NCBI RefSeq assembly: GCF_048544455.1
Contig: NC_133526.1
Location: 11,920,001 to 11,984,000, forward strand
DNA from: Silene latifolia
Lineage: Eukaryota > Streptophyta > Magnoliopsida > Caryophyllales > Caryophyllaceae
DNA length: 64,000 bases
Reading direction: 5' to 3'
Position 1 is the first letter of the stretch. Each line of letters starts with the position of its first letter. Under the pieces are notes generated by a model, which did not search any database, was not told where the DNA came from, and saw only the letters and a program-made list of their open reading frames with translations. The translations under genes were made by a program, and so were the position numbers. Shown piece after piece: positions 42,640 to 53,560 of the stretch.

Positions 42640-44957
42640 TTAAAGGTCGTCTTCGTTTTCATCATCACTTTTGCTGGCGTCTGGCTTGCTTGAACCAGGC
42701 TGGGATAAAGTTTGGCTCTGTTAATAAAATTCAAAATTATCATGAGTCGGGCCAAGTTGAGTCATTCATTATGTTTAGCAATCCCGACTACCAAGTATAT
42801 TGTACCCTTACGCTTTCTTTTCTAGCAGGTGGACCATATATCCAGAAAGATTAAAGAATCACCTGTGATGCCTGCATTTGGAGCTGCATTTGCATCTGCA
42901 TTTGTTGGTAAATCAGGTATTGCTGAAATGGATCGGCCACGTTAGGGATTTGGGGGATTCCAGGGCCCGGAGGGGCATATGGACTACTACTAGAATCTCC
43001 CAAATTGCCTGGTTGGTTTACTAGAATATTTGGTGTAGGAACAGAAGGCGGAGGAACGGATGGCATTGCGTAAGGTGGGATGGGCAATCTCGGAGCAATT
43101 GGAGGCATGACATTTGTTGTAGCAGGTGGTATAGCAGGGGCATATGGCACCACTGGGCGAGTCGTCATTCCCATATCCATCCCCATGCCTACTCCCATTC
43201 CCATTGGTGGTGTGTATTGTTGTTGCATTCCTTGGTACATCATTGGCATCATTCCATATCCCATGGACATCATCTGCATACCTAGGTTTTGTCAGTGATT
43301 GTGAATAGATAAAGGTGGACGGCAGATAAAAAAATGACCATTTTATGATAAATGGTGTTCTAGGTTTAAAAGCGACCACTGCTTATTCGTTATTTTACAA
43401 TGGTAAAAAGTGGTCACTTTCTAACATAAAATGGTCACTTTTTAAGTGGTCGCACTATACAAAGGTCTTATAGTATAATTTGTGTTTTGTTATTCAAATG
43501 TGTTACTTCAAGGCTTCAACTTATGGAAGTCTGAGTTTTTACATACCTAGTAATATTGACACTAGAAGTTGAAAAACCTTTATATGATCGATTGATCGAA
43601 CTGACCTGTACTTGCATCTTCAGTGACTTCAAATACTCAATCGCCTCATCAAGCATTGAAGCTTTATCGGACTAGAGTCATTGAAGAATTCAAAATTAAC
43701 CGACAAACAAGAGCTACAACCAAAATAGGTGAAGAGGACTAATGATGCATGAATGAGAGCACATATAGATTACAAATAAGAGTTGCACACACTTTGTTAC
43801 AACGAGGAATGAGATCTCGCAATGTCTTCATCTTCGCGTTTATACGATCTCGACGTCTCTGCATTCAATATCATCAATTTAAACTTCAAACAAAGGTGGA
43901 CAATGTTTATAAAAACTACTATGAGACATACCCTTTCTGAGAGATTGTGAACTTCTGCAGCTCGAGTTCTCTTTGTAGAGCTTGATCCACGCAAATGTTT
44001 CTTCTCATCACTAGATTCAAATTCTACTTCCTTGCAGTAAGTAATATAAGACATTGATTACTTGATTAGCCCGGCATTTGTTCCATCTTTAATGGTAAAC
44101 TACAAGCTTTATATTTTTCAAATATTGCGAGGAGGTTCTTAAAAATGAACTATTGGAGATGCTCTCATAATAGTTACTATTAGAGCATCTACGATGGTAA
44201 ACTCAACCTCTTGTAACTGAATCTGCTATGTCAAAATTTCTAGTCATATTGCTTTGAAACTACATATTTCTCCAATGATAAGATATAACCATCTTGTAGC
44301 TTGAATGTTCCCACATAAAACACAATTATACCATAGAAAGTAAGCTATTAGATTTGAAGGTGTTAGCTTATTGGAGCGGGTGTTGCCTGCAAGCGAGTTA
44401 TTGCTCCAATAGAGCAACTATCTCGACAATTTACAAAGATTGTTAGCAAGTCTATTACTCTAATTTTAAGGAGGGACAATAGAAAAAGGGACCATAAAAT
44501 TCGATATCAGGAGTAATGATTAAATCAACGGCCTGTATATCTAAACTAACACAAATTCTTGCTTAAAATTAGACATAATTGTTTTACAACTAAAACCGTT
44601 CAAATAGATTTCATTTGATAAGACAAACTCTAACAGCTAACAATGTTTGTCTCTATTATCATTATGTGATAGTATTTAATCCGTTTAAGGGATAAAATGA
44701 ATATCTCCGCTCTAAGCGCCTGTTTTTTGGATTTGTCAATCAATCAATCAACTTAATGGAGCCGAATCAATCAATCAACTTAATGGAGCTGAATCAATCA
44801 ATCAATCAATCGATTCAATCAATCAATCAATCAATCAATCGAATAATAATAAAAAGATAATAATAATAATAATAAATATTATAATAAAAATAATACCAAT
44901 AATAATAATAAATATTATTACAATATTATTCATTAATAATAATAATATATTAATATA

Positions 44958-44991
<34 letters not shown>

Positions 44992-45429
44992 CTAATAAGA
45001 TATATAAAAAATAAAATATTAATATAATAATAAATATAGTAATAATAATAATAATATATTTGTAATATAAATGATAACATTATTAATAATAATATAATAT
45101 ATTAATAATAATAACTAAAAAATAAATAATAATAATAGGTCTAATATAATAACTTATTAACATAATAATATTAAATATAATAATAATAATAAATATGTGA
45201 TTAATAATATTAATAATAATGAGTATATTAATAAAATAATAAATATTAAATAATAACTTATTAATATAATAATAATAATAAATATGTTATGAATAATATT
45301 AATAATAATAAATATATTAATAAAATAATAAATATAATATAATAATAATAACAATAATAATAATAAATGTATTAAATATAAATATAATAATATAAATAAT
45401 ACGAATTTATTATTAATAAATATAATAAT

Positions 45430-45460
<31 letters not shown>

Positions 45461-46178
45461 TAAAAATAGTAAATACATTAATATAAAAATAATAATGATA
45501 TCAATAAGAATAATAATAGTAATGTTGAAATAAACTAATATGAATCAATCAATCAATCAATCGATCTGAATCAATCAATCAATTGAATCAATCAATTGAG
45601 TGAATCGAATTGAGTGAATCAATCGATCTGAACTTATTAGAACTGAAATTAAGTCCAAAAGAACAGGGGCTAAGTAAGACTAGGGTTGGTCGAACCTTTA
45701 GGTCGGCCTGGCCTGCTCGGACACGACCCATCCCCGGGGTCAATTTTTACCCGACCCGACATGTCAAAAACTAGGGCCCTTGACCCGAACCAGTCTGTTT
45801 TCGGGTCCACCTACATCAAGCCAAGCCCGGCCCGGCCCATGACCACCCCCTAAGTAAGACCAAAGCCCTGTTCTTTTGGACTTAATTTCAGTTCTAATAA
45901 GTTCGATTCGATTCACTCTATTAAGTTCGATTCGATTAAAATCTATTAAGTTGATTTAGTTGATTGATTGAGTTGAGTTTATTTCAACATTAATATTATT
46001 ATTCTTTTTTTTTTTATATTCTTATTATTATCATTATTATTATATTAATTTATTTACTATTGTTATTATTATATTAATATTTATTATATTACTATTATAT
46101 TTATTATTATATTATTTATATTTAATATATTTATTTATTATTATATTATTATGATTAATGGCAATATTAGTAGTATTA

Positions 46179-46215
<37 letters not shown>

Positions 46216-46431
46216 TGTTATATTATTTTATTATTATATTCATTTTTATAATATTATTAATAACATATTTATTATTATTATATTAATAAATTATTATATT
46301 ACATTTATTATTATTATTATTATTACTATATTTATTTTTTATATAACTTATTAGATAATTATTATATTATATTAATATATTATTATTATTAATAATGAAT
46401 ACTATTATTATAATATTTATTATAATTATTG

Positions 46432-46483
<52 letters not shown>

Positions 46484-48426
46484 CTTTTTCTTTTTATTTT
46501 AATTGATTGATCAGATCATTTCAAATCTGCTCTATTAAGTTGATTCCAGTCCATTAAGTTGATTCATTCATAATTTCGATCAAAAGAACAAGGCCCAAGT
46601 CCTGTTCTTTTGGACTGAAACTGTCTGAACTAAACTGAACTTAATGAAGTGAGAGTCGCATTGAATCAATCCGGCAGAATCAATCGAATCAATCAATCTA
46701 ACTAAATGAGGCTAAACTAAACGAAGGTAAATTAAACAGAACTAAAATGAGCTGAAATTAAGTTCAAAAGAATAGGGCTTCACGGCTAAACAAAATTCCA
46801 ATCCTATTCCTAGATATACAATTTGAACGGAAAAGAACAAAAGCTCGACATATTCAATAGAAGAGTTAGTTAATAGAGACGACAAAATATGACCCAAACT
46901 TTGATGCAGTATTTAGATAGTCATCCAGTATGAGAACCTCAGATGTCTGTTATGCATCCGAGCATGACGCGTAATCTAACTCCCACCGCCGCAAAAATCT
47001 ACCGCCCAATTCAACCAAACACACTATACTATCTAAATCTAAATACAAGTATACAACTTCCTTCATCATACTGACATTGCACCCTTTATATCCTTCTCTT
47101 TAAAAAATACTCTTATTTTTCCCAATCATAAAAAGGCAAACAAATGTTTGGCCACGGGTGAGAATGAATGTAACCCACATTTAACTTAGGAAAATGAAAT
47201 ACCAGATTTCATCACTTTTATGTACAAATCAAAGAAAATTCTTGTTATATTAACGGTATAAAACAGAGTCAAACACAATACTATTAGTACGTGAAATCAG
47301 TTGGTAGAAAATGCTGGTTTACGATAAATATGTGGAAGCCGTGTTATAGAAGTATTTATAAAACAACAATTTAAGGATTCTCCACTAAAATTCAATGAAC
47401 AAAATAAGCTTTACTTTTGTAAATTATAACTAACCTAATCCGTCTTAAGAAGGTTTCAGAATGCAGATTATTTAAAAACTTTAAACGATATTCTTGGTTA
47501 AAATTTTTTAAAGTTTTACCACAAAAAAGGTAAGTACTGTAAAGTATGAAACGCTAACCTCATTTTGAGCGTCAACTGGGGTGGTGGTTGTGGTGGCGGT
47601 GGAGACAAAGGACTCCTCCCTTTCAATAATTCTCTTTCGCTTACGGTCACCAATATCGCTCCTAGTCATTTTTACATCTGCTTCTTCAGTTGCAGTGGCT
47701 GCTGATGGAGTAGTGATGGAGCTGCTTGATGTTGACACTGTCATTGCTCCTTCTGAAGTCCCTTCGCCACCCGAAATAATTCCCACGGAACTCGTGTTCG
47801 CCAACACCACTGCTGGACCGGAAACACTCGGTCCAGGCCGGGTGTCACCGGTGGTCATGATTGGCGGCGTGTCGTTGGAACCCACAACGGTCGACAATGA
47901 CCTTATCGCGCTTTCTGGCACTGGCTCTGGTGGATTAATTCCCGCCATCATTGAAAATTGCGGGAATCCTCCAGTAGCCGACCGCCTGACAGGAAAGTCA
48001 GGCGGTCTAACAGCTGTTGGAGGTGGCGAGGTCGTTGTTGAAGGGGTAGGATTCGAAAACAGGAGTTCACTGTAAAAATCTTCCAGAGGGTAATGAAGCC
48101 ATGACGCCATCTCATCCTCTGCCATGTAAAGCTTATGATCAGCTGCCTCAGCTGGCGGATTCTGCAGTGGCGGCGGTGGCGGTGGTGAAGGTGCGATTCC
48201 AAAGTTGGAAGGTAAACGTTGGTTTAGGTTAACTGTAACCGGGGCATTGTTTTGCCATAACAGTTCGGCGATCTCATCCTCCCCGCTGTTTCCAATTCAT
48301 TCAAGAATAATACAATATTGTTTAATTCATTTTTGTAACTATAAGAACAAAAATAAGGAAGAAAAGTACGGAGTACCTTGATTTGGTTAGAGTAGATGTT
48401 GAAGGAATTGTGTAGTCTTCTTCCAT
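42640..48426 (-). CDS. PIF1: Phytochrome-interacting bHLH factor, PIF1/PIL5 type, seven exons
   Basis: Nuclear bHLH transcription factor that binds G-boxes and is degraded after binding active phytochrome. Exons on minus: 48377-48426, 47559-48285, 43932-44030, 43793-43858, 43606-43671, 42863-43273, 42640-42717; 1497 nt, 498 aa, open throughout, GT..AG introns. Near the N-terminus is the phytochrome-B-binding motif (GEDEIAELLWQNN, residues ~18-30), then EDEMASWLHYPLEDFYSELLF as in PIF1. The bHLH runs from KRTRAAEVHNLSERRRRDRI through TLRDLIPRCNKSDKASMLDE to AIEYLKSLKMQVQ. After it comes MMSMGYGMMPMMYQGMQQQY, a PIF1 hallmark, and a Pro/Met-rich tail ending in an acidic DDENEDDL. Intron 2 (3.5 kb) is packed with MITEs. 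Its first exon and promoter are duplicated upstream. Confidence 0.94.
44716..45670. mobile_element. Tourist-like MITE carrying a giant (AAT)n tract
   Basis: The ends GCGCCTGTTTTTTGGA and, read inward from the right, GCCCCTGTTCTTTTGGAC are flanked by TAA (44713-44715, 45671-45673). AATCAATCAATC words lie just inside both ends, and the core (about 44840-45540) is almost pure AAT/ATA repeat. It lies in PIF1 intron 2. Confidence 0.75.
45681..45850. mobile_element. Small MITE with 10-base direct flanks
   Basis: TAAGTAAGAC stands on both sides (45671-45680 and 45851-45860). The ends TAGGGTTGGTC and GACCACCCCC are inverted to each other over about 10 bases, and the interior is CCGACCCGACC-rich. The TSD length suggests a Mutator-like element, or hAT if only 8 bases are real. 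Confidence 0.65.
45864..46595. mobile_element. Second Tourist-like MITE with a (TTA)n tract
   Basis: The left end AGCCCTGTTCTTTTGGAC and the right end (read inward) GGCCTTGTTCTTTTGATC are flanked by CAA. The core 46010-46490 is (TTA)n, the inverse orientation to the tract at 44840-45540, so the two elements could pair with each other. Confidence 0.65.
46597..46777. mobile_element. Third, short member of the same MITE family
   Basis: The left end AAGTCCTGTTCTTTTGGACT and the right end (inward) AAGCCCTATTCTTTTGAACT abut the previous element directly. No long microsatellite; the interior has AATCAATC words. Confidence 0.6.
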
Positions 48427-49041
48427 TTCAAAATTGGGCACATAAAGGTTAATACATACTTCTATTTTCCCAACTTATATATTGGAGGAATGGCTGAACA
48501 ACTGAAAATCGTTGCGATTGCAAAGAAGGACTCCGAGGGTTGGTGCTTGAATCTAGTATGCAAGGTTTCTGTTTTTGGAAAGGATAAAATGTTTTATTCG
48601 GTTTGATACTTTTCAGTTTCCATGTAAACTTTTCTTTGGAACTCTACTCGCAGTAGGTCGCCGGTTTTTTTCCTTCTTGATAATAAAAAGGATTCTGTAC
48701 ATCCGGATATAAACAGAAAAACCGGATATATAGAACTGTATATACGGGAAATTCATTTTAAATAAGGATACTAAAAAACGATATGTTAAAAACCGGATAT
48801 CAGATACGATTTTCAAACACTATATCGAATATACGGTTTTGCTCCGCCCTCCGCGCCGGAAGTGACATTCATTTTCTTTGAATTAACAAATGGAAGGTCG
48901 GTGTTTTGTTGGAAGATGGTCATGACTTCATGAGTGAGCTAGGGAGTGTAGATAACTAGATATGTCAATGACTCAATGTTGACCCTTATCATTTAGCTTG
49001 GCCACCTACTTCTGGACTTGTGTCTGTTTGAGAGTGACTAC
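48427..49041 (-). promoter_or_regulatory. PIF1 promoter, proximal duplicate
   Basis: Upstream of the PIF1 start codon. The block 48352-49041, and its continuation beyond the gypsy element (58870 to ~59478), is repeated at 59503 to ~60385. It contains several GGATATATAGA-type words, partly inverted (48710-48840). The gypsy element interrupts it about 615 bases before the start codon. Confidence 0.6.
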
Positions 49042-49660
49042 TGTTCCGGGCGTAATTCCAGAGCAAGTATAGTTACCACCCGTGGCTTGTTGAATGATGT
49101 CTTGAGTTGGATTCTCCCTTGGTCTTAATCGTTCCTCTCGCCTCTCCCGCAACAATGAACGAATTGAGGGCTTGGCTTTGAGCCAAGCGTACCCACTCCG
49201 ACGCCCAAGTCGGAAACTTAGATGTATAAGTTGTATGCTAATTGGCTAGGAATATATTGTAGAGAGATAAGGAAGATTATACCAGATGAATAGTGTATTT
49301 AGGTTAAGTTGTGTATTTCTGGATTGGATCCTTTCCTCAATGAAGGTTGAGGAGTATTTATAGACTTCACCTTTTGTCACGTAGTGGCCAAGTGGCCAAG
49401 TGGCTAGCAGGTGGAAAGATTGATCTACCCCTCGGCCGAGGGACCTATGGCTGGCCGGCGGGCCCCGGTGACTCACCGCCGAGGGGTCTTGGATATGAGT
49501 ACGCGGGTATGTGTTCCTACCGGCAGTTTGTCATGCCGGGACCCAGTTGGCAGCCGATGGGCCGCACGGCTAGGGTCGTCTAAGTCGTTGACTTGCTTTG
49601 GATATCTTTGACCTTGCTCAATATGTTGACTTGGTCGTGCGGTGCGAATATGCCCCATCA
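49042..49660 (-). repeat. 3' LTR of the gypsy element
   Basis: 619 bases, begins TGTTCCGGGCG and ends TGCCCCATCA on plus. It differs from the other LTR at scattered positions and small gaps. Confidence 0.93.
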
Positions 49661-50169
49661 ATTTGCCCCAGCGTAGTCTATGCCGTGGTATGGGCTTCGA
49701 TGTACGTCCGAGCGTATATTCTGCGCAAGTAGTTTGTAGAAAATTTTCTCGACGGGCTTCTTCTCGGCGGCTTCTTTTGCCTCTCTCGCCCTGGTCTTTC
49801 TTAGGCCGTACCATATCCCCCCTCCACATGGATGTGTATTGGGCATCCGATGTGGAAAAAGAAAGGGACGCCGGTCGAGACCGGGTTTGAGAGTGCTTAG
49901 TAGTTTTTGATTGCCCCCGGCCGGCGCCTCGGCCTGGTTGATCATGTGGCCGGGAGGAGAACAGATGCTTGGGAATTCGTTGAGGAAGGTGAATAGGCAA
50001 GGAGATATGAATAGGCGTGTTGAAGACGCTTGGTCATCGTTGCATTGATTGACGTCTAATCGTTGCAACGATTGACATCCCGTGGTTGCATGTCCGACAC
50101 GTGTCCGCACGCCGATTGGTTGACGCTTCATGGGTCATTTCGATTGGTCCTTCTTCATGGGCTTTTCCC

Positions 50170-50177
50170 TATAAATA
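50170..50177 (+). promoter_or_regulatory. TATA box driving the antisense ORF of the gypsy element
   Basis: TATAAATA follows a GC-rich block with CACGTG (50098-50103, an E-box/G-box core). It precedes a pyrimidine-rich leader and the ATG at 50351 on plus, opposite to the element's own direction. Confidence 0.55.
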
Positions 50178-50350
50178 GGGCGGTTGCTCATGTGAAATTG
50201 GTCACCAATTTCATTCTCCAAAATTTTCTTCTCTAAACTTTCAAGGGCTTCTCTTTCTAACATTCGTTGTTATTATTCCGTGAGTGTTTTTCTTCAAGGT
50301 AAACAAACAAACTTCTTCACTTTTTATTTTGTTAAATAATTGTTGCTATT

Positions 50351-52744
50351 ATGTCCGCTCTCGGCGCCGGACTAGTACTTCACACGGAGGATTCCCCATT
50401 GCGTCTTGATGGGGAGGAGATACTAGACGCCATTCCGATAAGGTTTGGGGGCCCTGGTCTCCTTCTCCGTAGTCGATCCACCACCGGAGGGACGGGAGGA
50501 TGAGGGTGAGGATGCTGATGAGGATGAGGGGACCCCTTCGATGGTGGGAGGTCATGCTGTCCCGGATCATGGCGAGCCCCGCACGATCGGTCTTGAACGT
50601 GGTTGGTCCCATAAGTTCGCCGCTTGTTCCGGCGAGACATTTTTCGGAGGCCATTTCTCGTTCGGTGAGGGGTATAAGATGGTTATTCCTAAAAAGGGTC
50701 AGCGGTCTGTTGCCCTCCACCGGGTCACACCGGCGTGTACATCGTGCATCCGGAGTATGGGCTGCGGTTTCCTCTCGAATAAATACGTCGTGGCCATTAT
50801 CGAGCTATGAACGTCGCGGTGGCCCAACTACATCCGCGGGCCATGAGGACGATAGTTGGCTTTGTGTGGCTTTGTCTCTTTAGGGGGGAGATCCCGACAG
50901 TCAACTTATTCCGCCGACTCCACAGTCTTCGACCGTCAATTGCCGGTAAAGTGGGGTGGTACAGCGTACAAACGGAGCCAGGCTATGTCTCCGTGAACAA
51001 GCTTACTTCTTGCAAAGACCGCAACGCGGTGGGTGTACGTCCAAGTGCTGGAGGATTACCCATTGCCCCGGTCTTTCCAGAGCCCTGTTTACTTGCGGTG
51101 TGAGAACCGGGAAGAGTATGAGGAGTGTACCTCCCGGGGTAAGGTGAAAATGGACGCTTCAAGGTTCCTCTTATCGAGGATGAGGAGCGGGCGATGCACT
51201 GCTCGATCTTTGAGAAGGGATGGCTGCCCCGACTCGATTATTCTTCAAGATGAGCTGTTTCACACGTCGGCCTCATACCGGCCCTCGGCCCGGGGGTGAG
51301 TGGGGTCGGTGTGAGGCCCATTTTTGCCTCGTTATGCTCCCGTTTTTTAGAGCTATGTTCTATTCTGTCGTGTAATTCTTGTTTGGTTTTTGCACCGGTT
51401 TGGCCAGTGGTCCGTCCGAGAGAGTACTTGAAGAGGTTAGGCCTTGATCGGGACGGGAAGGTCGTTGAGCAAAGATCCTACGGCTAAATCGCGCGATCGT
51501 AGACCGTCCCCCAACGAGCTCATGGATAAGCGATTGAAAGGGGTAGATCCGGTGGCGCCTGCAAGGGTTCTCGGAGGCGTGCCAAAGAGAACGAAGAAAG
51601 CCGCGTCCGTGTCGGGGCGGCGTCGTGCCCGACTCCCTCTTCGACCTTGGTGGTTCGAAGGAACCCGTGGAGGTCGTTGATATTACTGGGGGGTCGGTGA
51701 CCGTTGCTAAGGAGCCACCGCTTGCTTCCGCCGTTGTCGGGGAGAAGAGGAAAGATCCGCCATCTACCTCGCCGTTGGCGGGAGGAAACCGCCCACGAGC
51801 GAAGAGGTTCCAAACTGGTACGGATCTAACTTATGGTTCGGATTTGGCTGGTTCGCCGGATATCCCGTATGACCTGCTTTCGACGTGTCAATTCAAGGTG
51901 ACATGGATGCTTTGTGTAAATTTTTGTAGATCCTCCCTCGGCGACCGTCGTTCTTCTTCGAACTAATCGTGGGAAGCAGACCGAGAGGGCTTTCGAGAAG
52001 GCGGGTGACGGAAATGTCATTGTTGACTCCTCTGCTCGAAGATCTCTCGCCTCCGAGCTTGTGGCGGAGGGTGTGAAAATGTATAAGAGGCCGGCGAAGT
52101 GGACCCAACAAGCCGGCTCCTATATCGCGGAGCAGAGAAAACCATGGCCCAAGCTGCGCCGCCGATGGCGAAGCTTAAACTTGACCTCTCCGCCGCGCGA
52201 AGGGGGAAGCCGCGAAGTTTAAATCGGATCTCTTTTCTCGCCAAGAAGCGCGTGGAGGAGGTTGAGAAGTCGCTGGGGGCCGAGAGGGCCAAAGTTGAGC
52301 AAGGCGATGCCGCCATCGCCAAGATGATGGAGGAGCGGAATAGGTACAAGGACGCTCATAACGCCGTGGTCGCCGAGGGTGAAAAGTGGAAGAATCGGTT
52401 CCACCACCAAAGGAGGCGCTTAGGGATGCGCAGTCGTCCTTGCTCAAAAGGAGAAGGATATTGCCATGCTTCAAGATGATCTTCTCCCTAAAATGTGCGC
52501 CCACCCCGGGACCAGGCCGAGGAGGCGACCAGGGAGGCAATAAGGAAGCTCGTCCCCGAGGGCTCTTTCCCGTGGGATAAATTTGAGCACTTTTGGACGA
52601 GATGGCCGAGGCTCGCGACGCAGCTGGCGGGAGAAGACGGAGGCCGTCGTGATGCGAGAGGTGAAGGAGGGTGACGTGCTAAAGGCACTTGAAAATGTAG
52701 AGCCCTCTTCCGAGCCGGCCACCGAAGAGGGCCGCTGCTTTTGA
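50351..52744 (+). other. Antisense ORF region of the gypsy element
   Basis: Plus-strand coding-like sequence begins MSALGAGLVLHTEDSPLRLD and is followed by Asp/Glu-rich, charged, helix-prone text (for example KKRVEEVEKSLGAERAKVEQ near 52240). It lies between integrase and the 3' LTR, where Tat/Retand/Ogre-group elements are known to carry an antisense ORF of unknown function. It is broken in several places. Confidence 0.6.
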
Positions 52745-53149
52745 TGGAGGACAAAGAACAGGCATAGGGAGACGGGCGGTCGTCACCGGACTCACCGGCG
52801 TCTCGGATAGCTTTAGTCTGTTCGGGGCCAACTATTGAGCCTTCTCTCCCTGCCATCTTTTGGCGCTTCAAATCCTAAGTCTGTAACCTTTTGTTTTTCT
52901 TTGTTTCCTTGCTTTTTGTAAAGCTTTGGTAGGTAGAGTTTAGGCTATCCTCATGGGGACTACCGTCGTCCCGTGACTCTCCTTGCAATCATTTTTAATA
53001 AAGTTTTATCTTTTGGTCCTTGGCTTTGGCCGGGACTTTGATCATCATTCTTCACTTGTCTCTTTGCGTTATTTAATTGAGTGCCTTCGTTTTACCGTCG
53101 GCATGGCCGAGGCAGTTAGAATGCACATCTCAACTGTGTTAACGTCTTT

Positions 53150-53560
53150 AGCATTTCTTCTAGCATACCGGTCGTTGTGTCCCCGTCGCTCTCGGCTTTG
53201 GCCGAGGTAATCGGGGTTACGGCTCGATAGCGCGTATCGGTCATTGTGTCCCCGTCGCTCTCGGCTAGGGCCGAGGTAATCGGGGTTATGGCTCGATAGC
53301 ATTCGTAACTGTAGGCATATTGACCGCCAGACTTGCGTCTCAACTGCACTGAGTATACGTTTCTTCTAGCATATCGGTCGTTGTGTCCCGTCGCTCTCGG
53401 CTTTGGCCGAGGTAATCGGGGTTACGGCTCGATAAGCGTATCGATCATTGTGTCCCGTCGCTCTCGGCTAGGGCCGAGGTAATCGGGGTTATGGCTCGAT
53501 AGCATTCGTGAATCGTAGGCATATTGACCGCCGCGGACTTGCGTCTCAACCGCACCGAGT
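53150..53560. repeat. Nested tandem repeat inside the gypsy element
   Basis: Four units of roughly 65-70 bases (GTCGCTCTCGGCT..GGCCGAGGTAATCGGGGTTA..GGCTCGATAG) are arranged as two higher-order blocks of about 200 bases, each ending with a GCATATTGACCGCC ... ACTTGCGTCTCAAC module. Tandem repeats at this position are common in Tat-lineage elements. Confidence 0.85.

Noticed and set aside
44835-45354. Hydrophobic Ile/Tyr/Leu-rich open frames that look like membrane proteins
   Set aside because: Pure AAT/ATA repeat sequence; the hydrophobicity comes from TTA/ATT/TAT codons.
47581-48075. 164-codon plus-strand open frame
   Set aside because: Antisense shadow of PIF1 exon 2.
53150-53560. Regularly spaced repeats resembling a CRISPR array
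   Set aside because: The units are directly tandem without unique spacers, in a plant retroelement.
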